DNA of 64,000 bases from a bacterium (GCA_021794205.1 JAJYRH010000005.1:48785-112784); one strand, 5' to 3'. Positions 46,609 through 56,169 are shown, counted from the stretch's first letter. The notes: generated by a model not told the origin, from the sequence alone. Translations and numbers: made by a program.

Positions 46609-47328
46609 TTACGCTTGCGGCATCATTCGGAGAACGCGGATGCTGCCGCGCTTGACGACCACCGAGATGCCCTGGGAGCCCGGCGCGCCGACATTTCCGT
46701 CGATGCGCTCGCTGGTTCCCTGCGAGGTTCCGCGTAAGCCGTAGGTAGTGAAGATCGTTCCATCGGCGGTCTGCAGGTGGAGGTGGAAATGCGCGTTCGC
46801 CGCGACGAAGAGCGTGACGTCCCCGGTATCGACGCGAAAGTGCAGCGTCCCGGGCCAGGCGAGCGCCCCCATCGTGACGGTAATATTCCCGGTGCCGACG
46901 CGCGCTTGCGCGTATCCGTCGAGCAATGCGTGAATGCTTCCCCGCTCGGTCGCGAGATCGACGTTTCCGCCGACGTTGCTGACGTCGATGTCGCCGGCTG
47001 CGTCGCGCACCACGAGATCGACGCCGGGAGGAACGCGAACGAGCAGATCGGCGAGCGGCTGCGGTGCGTTCACGACGATGCCGCGCCGGTCCGGTACGAT
47101 CGTCGGCGGCGGTGGGAGCGCCCCAAGCGCTGTTGCCTCGACGGTATAGGCTTGCGTCGGTTGTTTGGGTAGCGGCGCGTACGCTTCCACCTGCGCTCCG
47201 GCGACGCGCAGCTCCATACGCATGCCGGGGTGCAGCTCGCCGACGGTCCGCGCGAACGGGGCCTTCGAACTGCAACTGACGAGCGCGGTCGACGCGCAGA
47301 GGACGAGGAGAAGAAGAGTCTGCTTCAC
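46609..47328 (-). CDS. Lipoprotein with DUF4097-like beta repeats
   Basis: Protein of 239 residues with a lipoprotein signal (LLLLVLCASTALVSC, Cys about residue 19). The second half has the repeating strand pattern of DUF4097 adhesin-like proteins: GDIDVSNVGGNVDLATERGS, ARVGTGNITVTMGAL, FRVDTGDVTLFVAA. Such proteins are thought to act at the surface, but no function is established. ATGA links it to the stop of xerC. Confidence 0.78.
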   Translation of the reverse strand: MKQTLLLLVLCASTALVSCSSKAPFARTVGELHPGMRMELRVAGAQVEAYAPLPKQPTQAYTVEATALGALPPPPTIVPDRRGIVVNAPQPLADLLVRVPPGVDLVVRDAAGDIDVSNVGGNVDLATERGSIHALLDGYAQARVGTGNITVTMGALAWPGTLHFRVDTGDVTLFVAANAHFHLHLQTADGTIFTTYGLRGTSQGTSERIDGNVGAPGSQGISVVVKRGSIRVLRMMPQA

Positions 47329-48254
47329 CGCTCTTCGCTTCGGTCGCGCGGATGCGCTTCCTCGTAGTTCCGTCGCATATGTTCGAGCGAGACGTTGGTG
47401 TAGATTTGCGTCGTCGCGAGACTCTCGTGCCCCAGAAGTTCTTTGATCGTCACCAAGTCGGCGCCGTTCTCCAAAAGATGGGTGGCGAAAGAATGGCGCA
47501 TGACGTGCGGCGTGACGTGTTTGGTAAGCCCCGAGAGCTTCGCGTAACTCTGAAAGATCGCCCAGGCCTGTCGATACGAAAGTCGCTTTTTGCGCCGTGA
47601 AAGAAAGAGTGCCGAATCGGTCGAGCGCGGTCGCACTCCGAGGTAGGCGCGGATCGCTTCGGCTGCGGCGAGATTGATAAAGACGGTGCGCTGCTTGTTG
47701 CCCTTTCCGGTGACGCGCAGCAAGCGCCGCTCGGTATCGACATCGGAGAGATCGAGCCCCACGAGCTCGGCGCGCCGGATTCCGCTCGCGTAGAGTAGTT
47801 CCATAATCGCCGTATCGCGTAGCCGCTGCTCGTCACTTCGGCCGGCGATCCGGGTTCGCAAGAGCGTGCCGACCTCGCCCTCGGACATGACGTGCGGTAG
47901 CCGCTTGGCAGCTTTTGGGGGCGGAACGTCCGCGGCGGGATTATCGGTGCGCCGCCCTTCGCGGCGCTGGAGCGCGAAGAACGATCGCAGCGCGGCGAGC
48001 TTACGGCGCACCGAGGTGGGATTGTAGGCGCGAGGGCCCATAAGTTCCATCACGAATCGGCGAATATCGGATGGCGTCGTCGAGAGCAACTTTTCAAACG
48101 GCGTCCCTTGCAGGTGCCCCGGCTCCAAAAAATCGCCGAACACCTCGATGTCGCGGGCGTACTCCTCGGCGGTTCGCGGCGATTGTCCGCGCTCGAGCCG
48201 GAGGTGTGCGGCGAACTCGGCGACGAGCGGATCGGTTGGAATATAAGAACTCAT
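47325..48254 (-). CDS. xerC: Tyrosine recombinase XerC/XerD
   Basis: Site-specific recombinase of 309 residues that resolves chromosome dimers at dif. The N-terminal SAM-like core-binding domain (about 8-95) is followed by the catalytic domain with Arg in YASGIRRAELVGL, Lys in VTGKGNKQRTV, HVMRHSFATHLLENG (His and Arg), LLGHESLATTQIYTNV with His and the tyrosine nucleophile. The ATG is at 48254; 46 bp separate it from the divergent transporter gene. Nothing marks it as a phage integrase, and no dif-like site was recognised. Confidence 0.93.
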   Translation of the reverse strand: MSSYIPTDPLVAEFAAHLRLERGQSPRTAEEYARDIEVFGDFLEPGHLQGTPFEKLLSTTPSDIRRFVMELMGPRAYNPTSVRRKLAALRSFFALQRREGRRTDNPAADVPPPKAAKRLPHVMSEGEVGTLLRTRIAGRSDEQRLRDTAIMELLYASGIRRAELVGLDLSDVDTERRLLRVTGKGNKQRTVFINLAAAEAIRAYLGVRPRSTDSALFLSRRKKRLSYRQAWAIFQSYAKLSGLTKHVTPHVMRHSFATHLLENGADLVTIKELLGHESLATTQIYTNVSLEHMRRNYEEAHPRDRSEER

Positions 48255-48300
48255 AGACTCCTCGGCGCTTCACTCACAGGATATCAACATCACCAAATCA

Positions 48301-49560
48301 TTGTTTGTGGCTATTAGATCGGGTGTGGAGAATCTCCCGCCTGCGGGCGAGCTGATTCCGCTCTTCATCGTCGTGGTGGCCCTGTTGGGGATCATCGCCC
48401 GCCCGTGGCGCTCGCGAGCGTGGCAATGGAGTCTCGGCGCGGCAGCGCTCGTCGAGTTGTTGCCGTTTCGAGCGAGCCCGGGCGCCGTGTGGACGGCGTG
48501 GTGGAACGCGCGCGACGTCGCGTTTTTTTTGCTTGGGATCCTGACGATCGCCGATGTCTCGGCGAAAGCGCGGCTCTTCGAGGTCGCCGCCGAGCGTTTG
48601 CTCGCGCTCTCGGGCGGCCGACGGCTCGCGCTCTTGGCCTGGCTCTTTGGGCTGGGGACGCTCTCGACCGCGGTGCTCTCGAACGACACCACCGTGATCG
48701 CGCTCACTCCCGCGGTACTGGTGCTCGCAGCGGCGCTCCGGGAGCGGGCGGCGCCCTACGCGTATGCCTGCGCGCTCGTTGCCAACGCCGGCTCCTTCGT
48801 GCTGCCGATCGCGAACCCGGCGAATTTGCTGCTCTACGGGGTGGCGCTCCCCCCGTTGCTCGGCTGGGTTCGCCTCTTCGCCCTCCCCAGCATTGCGGCG
48901 CTTGCGATCACGTTTGTGGTACTTGCCTGGCTCTTTCGGCGGGATCTCGGCGGGCGCTTCGAACGGAGGCTGCAGGTCGAGGCGCTGCGCCCCGGCGAGC
49001 GGGCGGTTCTCTGGGCTGTCCTCTTTGCCGTCACGCTTCTCCTTGCAGCGAGCCTTTTTCAGCGCCCGCCGGGGCTCGCCGCCCTCGTCGGCGCGGCGGT
49101 CGTGCTCGGAACCGGGCTGCTGACGGGCACTTTCGGGCGCGAGGATCTCCGCCGCATCGATCTCGGCGTTCTCCCCTTCGTCGCGGGCTTGCTGGTGCTG
49201 CTGGCGGCGGTCGAGGCGACGGGGCTGCGCTCGGCGCTCCACGCGCCGGGCGCCGGGCACTCCGCGGCGGCGATCGGCTTCATTGCCGCGGTTGCGAGCG
49301 CGCTGGCGAACAATCTCCCGATCGCCGCGCTCGCGGCATCGTTGAGTTCGGCGGGCGCCGCCGCCGGCGTTCATCGCGCGCTGGTCGTCGCAATCGATCT
49401 CGGGCCGAACTTTGCGTTGAGCGGATCGCTCGCGACGCTGCTCTGGGCGCAAATGCTTCGCAAACACGGTATGCGTGCGAGCGCCCGTGAGTTCGCGCGC
49501 ATCGGCATCGCCTGCACGCTGCCGGCGCTCGCTGCGGCGCTGCTGCTCGCGCGCTTCTAG
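48301..49560 (+). CDS. ArsB/NhaD-type membrane transporter
   Basis: Polytopic membrane protein of up to 419 residues with about eleven helices. FGLGTLSTAVLSNDTTVIAL and NAGSFVLPIANPANLLLYG are the paired signatures of the ArsB/NhaD/SLC13 ion-transporter superfamily, and SALANNLPIAALAA is the matching repeat near the C-terminus. Substrate could be arsenite, sodium or an organic anion; no ars genes are adjacent. Start uncertain (TTG 48301, GTG 48307 or GTG 48325). The stop interlocks with that of the convergent gene in CTAG. Confidence 0.87.
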   Translation: MFVAIRSGVENLPPAGELIPLFIVVVALLGIIARPWRSRAWQWSLGAAALVELLPFRASPGAVWTAWWNARDVAFFLLGILTIADVSAKARLFEVAAERLLALSGGRRLALLAWLFGLGTLSTAVLSNDTTVIALTPAVLVLAAALRERAAPYAYACALVANAGSFVLPIANPANLLLYGVALPPLLGWVRLFALPSIAALAITFVVLAWLFRRDLGGRFERRLQVEALRPGERAVLWAVLFAVTLLLAASLFQRPPGLAALVGAAVVLGTGLLTGTFGREDLRRIDLGVLPFVAGLLVLLAAVEATGLRSALHAPGAGHSAAAIGFIAAVASALANNLPIAALAASLSSAGAAAGVHRALVVAIDLGPNFALSGSLATLLWAQMLRKHGMRASAREFARIGIACTLPALAAALLLARF

Positions 49561-50552
49561 GCCGGAACCCAATCCTTGGTGAGCGTGAGCCAGAACGCGA
49601 GCCCGGCGTACGCGCCGTAGCGCGCGAAGTCGCGGCGGATCGCCGCGTCGCTGCGGCTGCGCTTGCCTATGATGCGCGCGTAGGTCGGGCGCGTCCACGA
49701 ATCCAGGATGAGCGGACGATAAAAGCCGAGCAGTTGCATTGCGTGAGCGACGGCATAGGGCCCGAACCCGTGCAGCGCACCGAGCGCGGCGGCGACCTCT
49801 TCTTCTCGCGCTCCGGCGGTGGCGCGCAACGATTCGAGATCGAGCTCGCCGTTGCAATCGCGCTCGGCAAGCGCGACCAGCGAACGCGCGCGATACCCCA
49901 TGCGCACCTCGGTGACGAGCGCTTCTTCGCCGAGACCGAGAATGCGCTGCGGAGTGGGAAAGGCGCCGTCGCCGATTCGCACGAGCGCGGCGACCATGCG
50001 CCGCGTCGCCGAAAAAGCGCAGTTCGTCGAACAGAGCGTCCTGACCAAATCTTCGAAGACGCTCGGCGCTGCGAGCAGCCGCCCAGCGCCGTTGCGCGCC
50101 CAATACAACGGATCGTTCTCTGCGAGCGCGTTATAGAACGGCGAGAGATCGGCATCGAGCGCAAACATGCGCGCCACCGCAGCGGCGATTTGCTGGCGCG
50201 CTCGCTCCGAGACTGTCGATGGATGCCGAACCTGCAGCGCGCCGCCGCGCTCCTCGACCGCGATGGCAATCGCGCGCGTTCCGACGCGCAGCGTGGTGGT
50301 GAGCCGGAGTGGTTGCGTTTCGATGACGTTGGGTGCGAGCGAGGCGCATCCATGCGAAAAGAGCGTACGCTCGAAATCGATCGGTTCCCCGCCCGCGCCG
50401 CGGAGCGGAATCGCAAACGAGGAGTTACGCGACGTAGGAAACGCTGACCGGAACGCCGGCCGCTTCGGCTTGCGAGAGCACGCCGTAAATCGCTTCGAGC
50501 GATATCTCGAGTTGCGAGATGTCGCGCGCGCTGACGCGTACGGCAGCGGCAT
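49557..50552 (-). CDS. AlkA/OGG-like DNA glycosylase (HhH-GPD)
   Basis: Base-excision glycosylase-like protein. The HhH-GPD region includes LVRTLCSTNCAF, IGDGAFPTPQRIL, MGYRARSLVALAE, the hairpin LGALHGFGPYAVAHAMQLLG and the catalytic-type aspartate in LILDSWTR. The N-terminal domain, starting about IPLRGAGGEPIDFERTL, is like AlkA. The only ATG (50552) gives a basic 45-residue extension that overlaps the upstream gene by 128 nt and looks non-native. The true start is probably near 50411, where only ATT is in frame. Confidence 0.8.
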   Translation of the reverse strand: MPLPYASARATSRNSRYRSKRFTACSRKPKRPAFRSAFPTSRNSSFAIPLRGAGGEPIDFERTLFSHGCASLAPNVIETQPLRLTTTLRVGTRAIAIAVEERGGALQVRHPSTVSERARQQIAAAVARMFALDADLSPFYNALAENDPLYWARNGAGRLLAAPSVFEDLVRTLCSTNCAFSATRRMVAALVRIGDGAFPTPQRILGLGEEALVTEVRMGYRARSLVALAERDCNGELDLESLRATAGAREEEVAAALGALHGFGPYAVAHAMQLLGFYRPLILDSWTRPTYARIIGKRSRSDAAIRRDFARYGAYAGLAFWLTLTKDWVPA

Positions 50553-50883
50553 TCGTCCAAAGCAGATCGTGCGCGCGGCGCAGCGCGCTGCGCAGGCGCT
50601 GCGGCGTCACTTCGAGGACCGGCCAATCGAGCGCTCCGCGTGCCGGCAGCACGCGCCAGCCGCGGCCGAACGCGCCGATGAGGTCTTCGTCGGGATCGAA
50701 GGCGTGGGGAATCGCGCGCAGCACGTCGAGCGCCTCGCGATCGTCCTGCGAGGGTGCCTCGATGCTCTCGCCGAGCCGCAAAATATAGTGCAGCAACGAG
50801 GGATCTTCCAGCGTGCAGGCGCCAGCGGGAGAGGCGACGCTCACCTGGACCAACAGCTCGTCGCGGTCGTAACCGTCACTCAT
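50425..50883 (-). CDS. Small protein of unknown function
   Basis: Acidic protein of 152 residues (SVASPAGACTLEDPSLLHYI, LRAIPHAFDPDEDLIGAFG, LRRAHDLLWTNAAAVRVSA). I do not recognise a family. No signal peptide or membrane helix is visible. The ATG at 50883 has GAAGG ten bases upstream; an earlier ATG at 50955 would add 24 residues. It is divergent from glcF and lies ahead of the glycosylase gene. Confidence 0.6.
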   Translation of the reverse strand: MSDGYDRDELLVQVSVASPAGACTLEDPSLLHYILRLGESIEAPSQDDREALDVLRAIPHAFDPDEDLIGAFGRGWRVLPARGALDWPVLEVTPQRLRSALRRAHDLLWTNAAAVRVSARDISQLEISLEAIYGVLSQAEAAGVPVSVSYVA

Positions 50884-50975
50884 GGCACACCGGCCTTCTT
50901 CCTCTTCTCCATAATCCTGGATCGCTTTGATTCGGGCGGCAGCATCGAGGTTCATGCAGGGCGAACTCCGAGCCC

Positions 50976-52226
50976 ATGATCGATGCATCGCTCTACGACC
51001 GCTGCGTGCGCTGCGGGCTCTGTCTGACGAGCTGCCCGACCTACACGGAGACGATGACCGAGACCTCGGGCCCGCGGGGCCGGATCTCGCTGATGAAAGC
51101 GGTCGCCGAGGGCGAGCTCTCCGAAGACGCGCCGGGCTACGTCGCGCAGATGTCGGAATGCCTGGGCTGTCGCGCCTGCGAGGCGGCCTGCCCCTCCGGC
51201 GTCCCCTACGGGGAACTGATCGAAGCGGCGCGCGCTTCGCTGCACGAACGTGCGGTGGCGAACCCCGCGCGGCCGCCCAAGCGCGGTGGGCGCGAACTCT
51301 CGCTGCTGCTCAACGCCGTCGAGCGCCCATCGTGGCTGCATGCAGGGGCTCGATTGCTGCGCTTCGCCCAGCGGAGCGGCGCCTTCGCCATCGCGCGGCG
51401 CATCGGTCTCTTGCGCGCGCTCGGCCTCGAAGGAGCGGCCCGCATGGCACCGCCGATCGACGCGCATTTCGAGATTCCCGACGACGCCGTGTTGCGCGCC
51501 TCCGCGAGCCGCGGGCGCGCTTTCCTCCACCTCGGCTGTATCGCGCAGTGCAGTTCGACCGGCATCCATCGCGCCGCGATAAAACTCTTGCTGCTCGCCG
51601 GGCTCGACGTCGTGCGCCCGAGCGAGCAGCGCTGCTGCGGCGCGCTCGCCGCGCATGCCGGCGAACTCGAACGCGCGCGTGCGTTGGCGCGCGCGAATAT
51701 CACGGCGTTCGAGCGGAGCGGCGCAGATGTCGTCGCGATCGACGCGGCGGGATGCGGCGCACAATGCAAGGGCTACGGGCATCTGCTCGCCGACGATCCG
51801 GCGTGGGCCGCGCGCGCGAAAGCCTTTTCCGAGCGGGTGCGCGATATCAGTGAGATTCTCGCAGCCTGCGAACTTCCCGCGCCCTCGATTCCGCTCGCCG
51901 CGCGCGTTGCCTACCAAGAGCCGTGCCATCTCGTTCACGCGCAGCGGATTACCAACGCCCCGAAGCGATTGCTCGCGACGATCCCCGGGATCGAACTCGT
52001 GCCGCTCGAAGAGGCGACGCTCTGTTGCGGCGGTGCCGGCGTCTATGCGATCGGCGAGCCCGAGATGTCCGCGCGCCTGCGCGAACGCAAGGCCGATGCG
52101 ATCCGTCGCAGCGGCGCGAGCGTTATCGCATCGGCGAATATCGGCTGCATGCTCCAACTGCGCGATGCGATCGCCCCGTTGCAGGTTCGGCACGTCGTCG
52201 AACTGCTCGCCGATGCGTACGCGTAA
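50976..52226 (+). CDS. glcF: Glycolate oxidase iron-sulfur subunit-like protein
   Basis: Electron-transfer subunit with two 4Fe-4S clusters: CVRCGLCLTSCP (about 10-21) and CLGCRACEAACP (about 62-73). Two CCG domains follow, with QRCCGALAAHAGE, GCGAQCKGYGHL, YQEPCHLVHAQ and LCCGGAGVYA. Of 416 residues, all align with GlcF, which accepts electrons from the GlcD/GlcE flavin subunits. Those subunits are not in this window, so the gene stands alone here and may serve another 2-hydroxyacid dehydrogenase. Confidence 0.93.
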   Translation: MIDASLYDRCVRCGLCLTSCPTYTETMTETSGPRGRISLMKAVAEGELSEDAPGYVAQMSECLGCRACEAACPSGVPYGELIEAARASLHERAVANPARPPKRGGRELSLLLNAVERPSWLHAGARLLRFAQRSGAFAIARRIGLLRALGLEGAARMAPPIDAHFEIPDDAVLRASASRGRAFLHLGCIAQCSSTGIHRAAIKLLLLAGLDVVRPSEQRCCGALAAHAGELERARALARANITAFERSGADVVAIDAAGCGAQCKGYGHLLADDPAWAARAKAFSERVRDISEILAACELPAPSIPLAARVAYQEPCHLVHAQRITNAPKRLLATIPGIELVPLEEATLCCGGAGVYAIGEPEMSARLRERKADAIRRSGASVIASANIGCMLQLRDAIAPLQVRHVVELLADAYA

Positions 52227-52263
52227 TTCCGGCGTATCGAGGCCACCGTCGGCCTTCGGTACG

Positions 52264-52303
52264 GCTCTGCGGTCCTTCTATCTCTTCGGAAGAACCGCAG
52301 AGC
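52264..52303. terminator. Long hairpin between convergent genes
   Basis: GCTCTGCGGT (52264-52273) pairs perfectly with ACCGCAGAGC (52294-52303), with a further inner CTTC/GAAG pairing. It sits in the 104-bp gap between the ends of glcF and the NHL gene. It could terminate transcription from both sides, though no T run follows on either strand. Confidence 0.5.
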
Positions 52304-52330
52304 GCGGAGTAGGCGCGTTCGGCAGCAACG

Positions 52331-54220
52331 TTAGAGTTGGAGCTCCCGAACGGTATCATCCCCTGGGTCGGTGACGTAGAGCGCGTTGTTCGTTGGATCG
52401 TAGGTGAGAAACTCCGGCTGATCGTACTGTGCGGAGGTTGCGGGGCCGTCGTACCAGCCGCCAGCCGGCTGGCCGGCAACGACCGTCGCGCTTGCGCTAT
52501 TCGCCGTGCCGTTTCCGGGTGTCATCTGCCAAATCACATTATTTGTGTAGTCGGTGATATAAAAATTACCGTTTGAAGAATCGTACGCGATCCCCGAGAC
52601 CTCTCCAAATTGCGCGTTCGCTCCGGTCCCGTTCTGAGGAGTTCCGCACGTGCTGCCGGCGAGTGTCGTAACGGTGCCGCTATTCGCCGTGCCGTTCCCG
52701 GGGGTTACCTGCCGCACGACGCAATTGCCGTTATCGGTAACGTAGAGATTCCCGTTCACCGGATCGTAGGCGATGCTCGCCGGACCATTGAAGCGTGCGG
52801 TGAGGCCGGTTCCATCCGCGAGCGCGCAGCTCGGGCCTCCGGCGATCGTCACGACCGTCGCACTCCCCGCCGTCCCATTGCCGGGAACGATCTCGCGCAC
52901 CATGCAATTCCCGTCGTCGGTAACGTAGAGATCTCCATTCGCGGAATCGTAGGCCACGCCGGCCGGATTACTGAACCCTGCGGCGGTTCCGGTGCCGTCG
53001 GCCCATCCGCAACCCGCTCCGCCCGCAACCGTCACGACCGTGCCGCTTCCCGCCGTCCCATTTCCGAGGGCAACTTGACGAAGCGCACAGTTCCACTGAT
53101 CCGTGACGTAGATGTAGCCGTTGGCGGGATCGTATGCATCGCCCATCGGGTAGCTAAATTGCGCCGCGGCCCCAGTGCCGTCGGCGAAGCCGCAGGTCGC
53201 TGAGCCGGCGAGGGTCACGACGGTGCCGCTATTCGCGGTGCCATTTCCCGGGGTCACCGAGCGAACCGCGCAATTCGAATTATCGGTGACGTAGAGATTG
53301 CCGGTCGCCGAATCGTAGGCGATACCAGCTTGACCCGTAAAGCGAGCGGCGGTGCCGGTACCATCGACGAGCCCTCGAGAGTAAGCCTCGCCGGCGATCG
53401 TCGTCGTGAGCGTTTCGAACGTGAGCGGCACGGTCGCCGCGAGCGGCGAGCCCGCCGACGCGATCGCCGGGGTCGCCGTCACCGAAAAGGTCGCCGAACC
53501 CAAGGCGAGCGCGCTTACGATAAATTCGTTAGGATTCCCGGCGTCCGGCGCTACGGTGATGCCCGACCCTGCGCTCGCACCCGTTATCGAGGCAGCGATC
53601 GTCGGCGCACCGGGGCCGATAATTATGTTGCCGTCTGCATCGAGAGCCACGACCGAAATCGGGCCCGAAAATACACCCGCGACTTGTAGCCCCGTTATGA
53701 CGTTGCCGGATATGCCGGCGGGGCTTCCGAGGGCGTTCACTTGCAGCGAGGTGGGAACGCCGGCAAGCGTAACATTAATCGAATTCGTTTGGTTCGCTAC
53801 GATCGTTTGCGTCACCGCATTGGTGGAGAGGAGGTTTCCCGTTCCGCCGAGGCCATCGTAGGTAACGAACGTGAACGTGTGCGAGCCCGGCGTCGCGACG
53901 ATCGGGACGGTGCAGGTGAGCGCGCTCAGCGGGCCGCCGACACTGCAGTTCGGAGAACCCGGCGTGAGGTTCTGCGCGGTCGGCGTGCCGCCGTCGATCT
54001 GCACCGTTAACGATTGCGTCGAGGGCGAAACGTATGCGGGCGCCCGCGATCCGGTCGAAGCCCCCGCGCGCTGAGGAACGGTAATCACGAGACGCGCATC
54101 CACCATGGGGCGCGTGCCTCCCCCACCGGGGAGAGCGGCGCTGCCGCCTCCGGCGCTACCGCCGCAGCCGACGAGTGCGAGCGAAAGAGCGACGCTCGCG
54201 GCAAAGATCACATGTTTCAT
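52331..54220 (-). CDS. NHL-repeat lipoprotein (second of a pair)
   Basis: Surface lipoprotein of 629 residues. The signal is MKHVIFAASVALSLALVGC. Beta-rich N-terminal domains come next (PAYVSPSTQSLTVQIDGG, LTCTVPIVATPGSHTFTFVT), then six NHL-type repeats of about 57 residues (about 275-629), each with the pattern AYDxANGxLYVTD and PGNGTANSG. Six repeats fit a six-bladed propeller. Ligand unknown. Its ATG overlaps the stop of its paralogue (ATGA), so the pair is probably translated together. Confidence 0.87.
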   Translation of the reverse strand: MKHVIFAASVALSLALVGCGGSAGGGSAALPGGGGTRPMVDARLVITVPQRAGASTGSRAPAYVSPSTQSLTVQIDGGTPTAQNLTPGSPNCSVGGPLSALTCTVPIVATPGSHTFTFVTYDGLGGTGNLLSTNAVTQTIVANQTNSINVTLAGVPTSLQVNALGSPAGISGNVITGLQVAGVFSGPISVVALDADGNIIIGPGAPTIAASITGASAGSGITVAPDAGNPNEFIVSALALGSATFSVTATPAIASAGSPLAATVPLTFETLTTTIAGEAYSRGLVDGTGTAARFTGQAGIAYDSATGNLYVTDNSNCAVRSVTPGNGTANSGTVVTLAGSATCGFADGTGAAAQFSYPMGDAYDPANGYIYVTDQWNCALRQVALGNGTAGSGTVVTVAGGAGCGWADGTGTAAGFSNPAGVAYDSANGDLYVTDDGNCMVREIVPGNGTAGSATVVTIAGGPSCALADGTGLTARFNGPASIAYDPVNGNLYVTDNGNCVVRQVTPGNGTANSGTVTTLAGSTCGTPQNGTGANAQFGEVSGIAYDSSNGNFYITDYTNNVIWQMTPGNGTANSASATVVAGQPAGGWYDGPATSAQYDQPEFLTYDPTNNALYVTDPGDDTVRELQL

Positions 54221-56124
54221 AGCTGCACCTGTCGGATCGTGTAGGTATCATCGCCCACGTACAACGAGTTGTTCGTTGGGTCGTAGGCGGGGAAATATGG
54301 GGAATTAAAGCGGGCGCTGCTGCCGAATCCATCGGCGAACGTGCACTGCGTGCTATTGCCACCCGCGATCGTCGTCACCACACCGCTATTCGCAGTGCCG
54401 TTTCCCGGCGTCACTTGCCGCAGGTTGCAATTGCTCTCGTCGGCGACGTAGAGATCGCCGTTGGTAGAATCGTAAGCGATGCCATTGAGTCCCCAGAAGA
54501 ACTGCGCTGCGGTCCCGGTACCATCGGCGAAGCCGCAGGTACTGTTGTTCCCAGCGATCGTCGTGACGACACCGCTGTTCGCGCTGCCGTTCCCAATCGT
54601 CACTTGCCGAACCGAACAGTAATCGGCCACATAGAGATCGCCGTTCGCCGAATCGACGGCAAGGCCCCAAAGACTATCGAACGTCGCGCTCGTCCCAGTG
54701 CCGTCAGCCGAACCACCACACATCATCGAGTTGCCGGCAATCGTGGTAACGATGCCGCTATTTAACGTACCGTTCCCCGGGGTTACCTGCCGAATGGTGC
54801 ACTGGTCGGTAACGTAGAGATCCTGGTTTGCGGCATCGTAGGCAATGCCGTCGGGATAATAAAGTTGCGCTCCGGTTCCGGTTCCGTCGGCCTCCCCGCA
54901 GGTGCCCCCGGCGATCGTGGTGACGACCCCGCTGTTCGCGGTGCCGTTTCCCGGGGTTACCTGCCGAATTTCGCACCCGTCGGCAATGTAGAGATAGTCG
55001 TTCGCCCGATCGTAGGCGATACCGGAGGGGGAATTCAATTTCGCTCCGGTGCCGGATCCATCGACGTCGCCGCAGGTCGCGCTCCCGGCGATCGTCGTGA
55101 CGGTCGCGCTATTCGCGCTCCCATTTCCCGGCGTCACTTCCCGAACCGTGCAACTATCGACCACGTAGATGTCGCCGTTCGCGGAGTCGTAGGCGTCGCC
55201 ATTAGGAGAGCTAAACTCCGCACTCGTCCCCGTGCCATCGACGAGCCCCCGCACCCCGGCCTTGCCGGCGACCGTCGTCACCAGAGCCGCAGCAGAAAGG
55301 CGAATGGTCGCGGTAAGCGCGCTTCCGGCGAGCGATGCCGCCGGGGTCGCGGAGAGCGCGAGCGTTGCAGAACCCGCGCCGGTTGACGCAAGCGTGAAGA
55401 GATTCGGATTACCGCCGCCCGCCGGGGCAATCGTAATGCCCGAGCCAGTGGTAGCGCCGGTCACCGAAGCGGCGATCGTCGGAGCGCCGGGGCCAACGAT
55501 ATAATTGCCATCGGCGTCGAGCGCATTAATGAGCATCTTTGCGGATGCCCCCATCAAAAACTGATAGCCCGCAGTAATACTGCCGACAATCGGGGTCGAT
55601 GATATCGCCGTCACCGGGTTGGCTTGGAACGAGGCGGGCACGCCGGCGAGAACGACGGGGATCGCCGGGTTCTGCCCGGCGACGAAGCTCACCGAGATGC
55701 TGTTCGCCGAGAGCTGGTTTCCTGCAGCATTCGCTTGATCGTAAGTAATGAAGGTGAGCGTGTGCGTTCCCGCCGTTGCGCTGACCGGGACGGTGCAGTT
55801 GAGCGGGTACGTCGCGCCGGCGCTCGAGCAGTTCGGAGAGCTCGGCGAGAGGTTCTGCACGGTCGGGGTTCCGCCATCGATGGCGACCGAGATCGATTGC
55901 GTCGCCGGGGAGACGTATGCCGGCACGCGCCCCGTGCTTGCGCTCGTCTTCGGGATCGAGATCACCACATGCGCGTTCGCCGCGGCTCCCGTCGAGGGGA
56001 GCCCCGGGCTTCCCGGTATCACCGCCGCCGGCCCGGAGCCGCCGGCGCCCCCGCCGCCGCAGCCGGCGAGCCCCGCCGTTAGCAGCGTGGCAAAAACAAA
56101 ACTCAGGCGAATCCCGTAACGCAT
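54217..56124 (-). CDS. NHL-repeat lipoprotein (first of a pair)
   Basis: Paralogue of the downstream gene, 635 residues. Lipoprotein signal LSFVFATLLTAGLAGC is followed by the same N-terminal beta domains (PAYVSPATQSISVAIDGG) and six NHL-like repeats, many ending in RQVTPGNGTANSGVVTTIAG. The ATG at 56124 has GGAGGT six bases upstream, the strongest ribosome site of the region; a more upstream ATG (56157) is less likely. The leader carries a terminator-like hairpin and an inverted repeat. The N-terminal domain type resembles lipoproteins I associate with Eremiobacterota, from memory. Confidence 0.88.
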   Translation of the reverse strand: MRYGIRLSFVFATLLTAGLAGCGGGGAGGSGPAAVIPGSPGLPSTGAAANAHVVISIPKTSASTGRVPAYVSPATQSISVAIDGGTPTVQNLSPSSPNCSSAGATYPLNCTVPVSATAGTHTLTFITYDQANAAGNQLSANSISVSFVAGQNPAIPVVLAGVPASFQANPVTAISSTPIVGSITAGYQFLMGASAKMLINALDADGNYIVGPGAPTIAASVTGATTGSGITIAPAGGGNPNLFTLASTGAGSATLALSATPAASLAGSALTATIRLSAAALVTTVAGKAGVRGLVDGTGTSAEFSSPNGDAYDSANGDIYVVDSCTVREVTPGNGSANSATVTTIAGSATCGDVDGSGTGAKLNSPSGIAYDRANDYLYIADGCEIRQVTPGNGTANSGVVTTIAGGTCGEADGTGTGAQLYYPDGIAYDAANQDLYVTDQCTIRQVTPGNGTLNSGIVTTIAGNSMMCGGSADGTGTSATFDSLWGLAVDSANGDLYVADYCSVRQVTIGNGSANSGVVTTIAGNNSTCGFADGTGTAAQFFWGLNGIAYDSTNGDLYVADESNCNLRQVTPGNGTANSGVVTTIAGGNSTQCTFADGFGSSARFNSPYFPAYDPTNNSLYVGDDTYTIRQVQL

Positions 56125-56169
56125 CGAGCGACCTCCTTCATGATCCGACAGAACCACGTAGCCTCAACG

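Noticed and set aside
47325..48254. Phage integrase of a mobile element using tRNA-Gln
   Set aside because: The recombinase has XerC/D length and domain layout, lies 8.5 kb from the tRNA, and no other phage or plasmid gene is near it.
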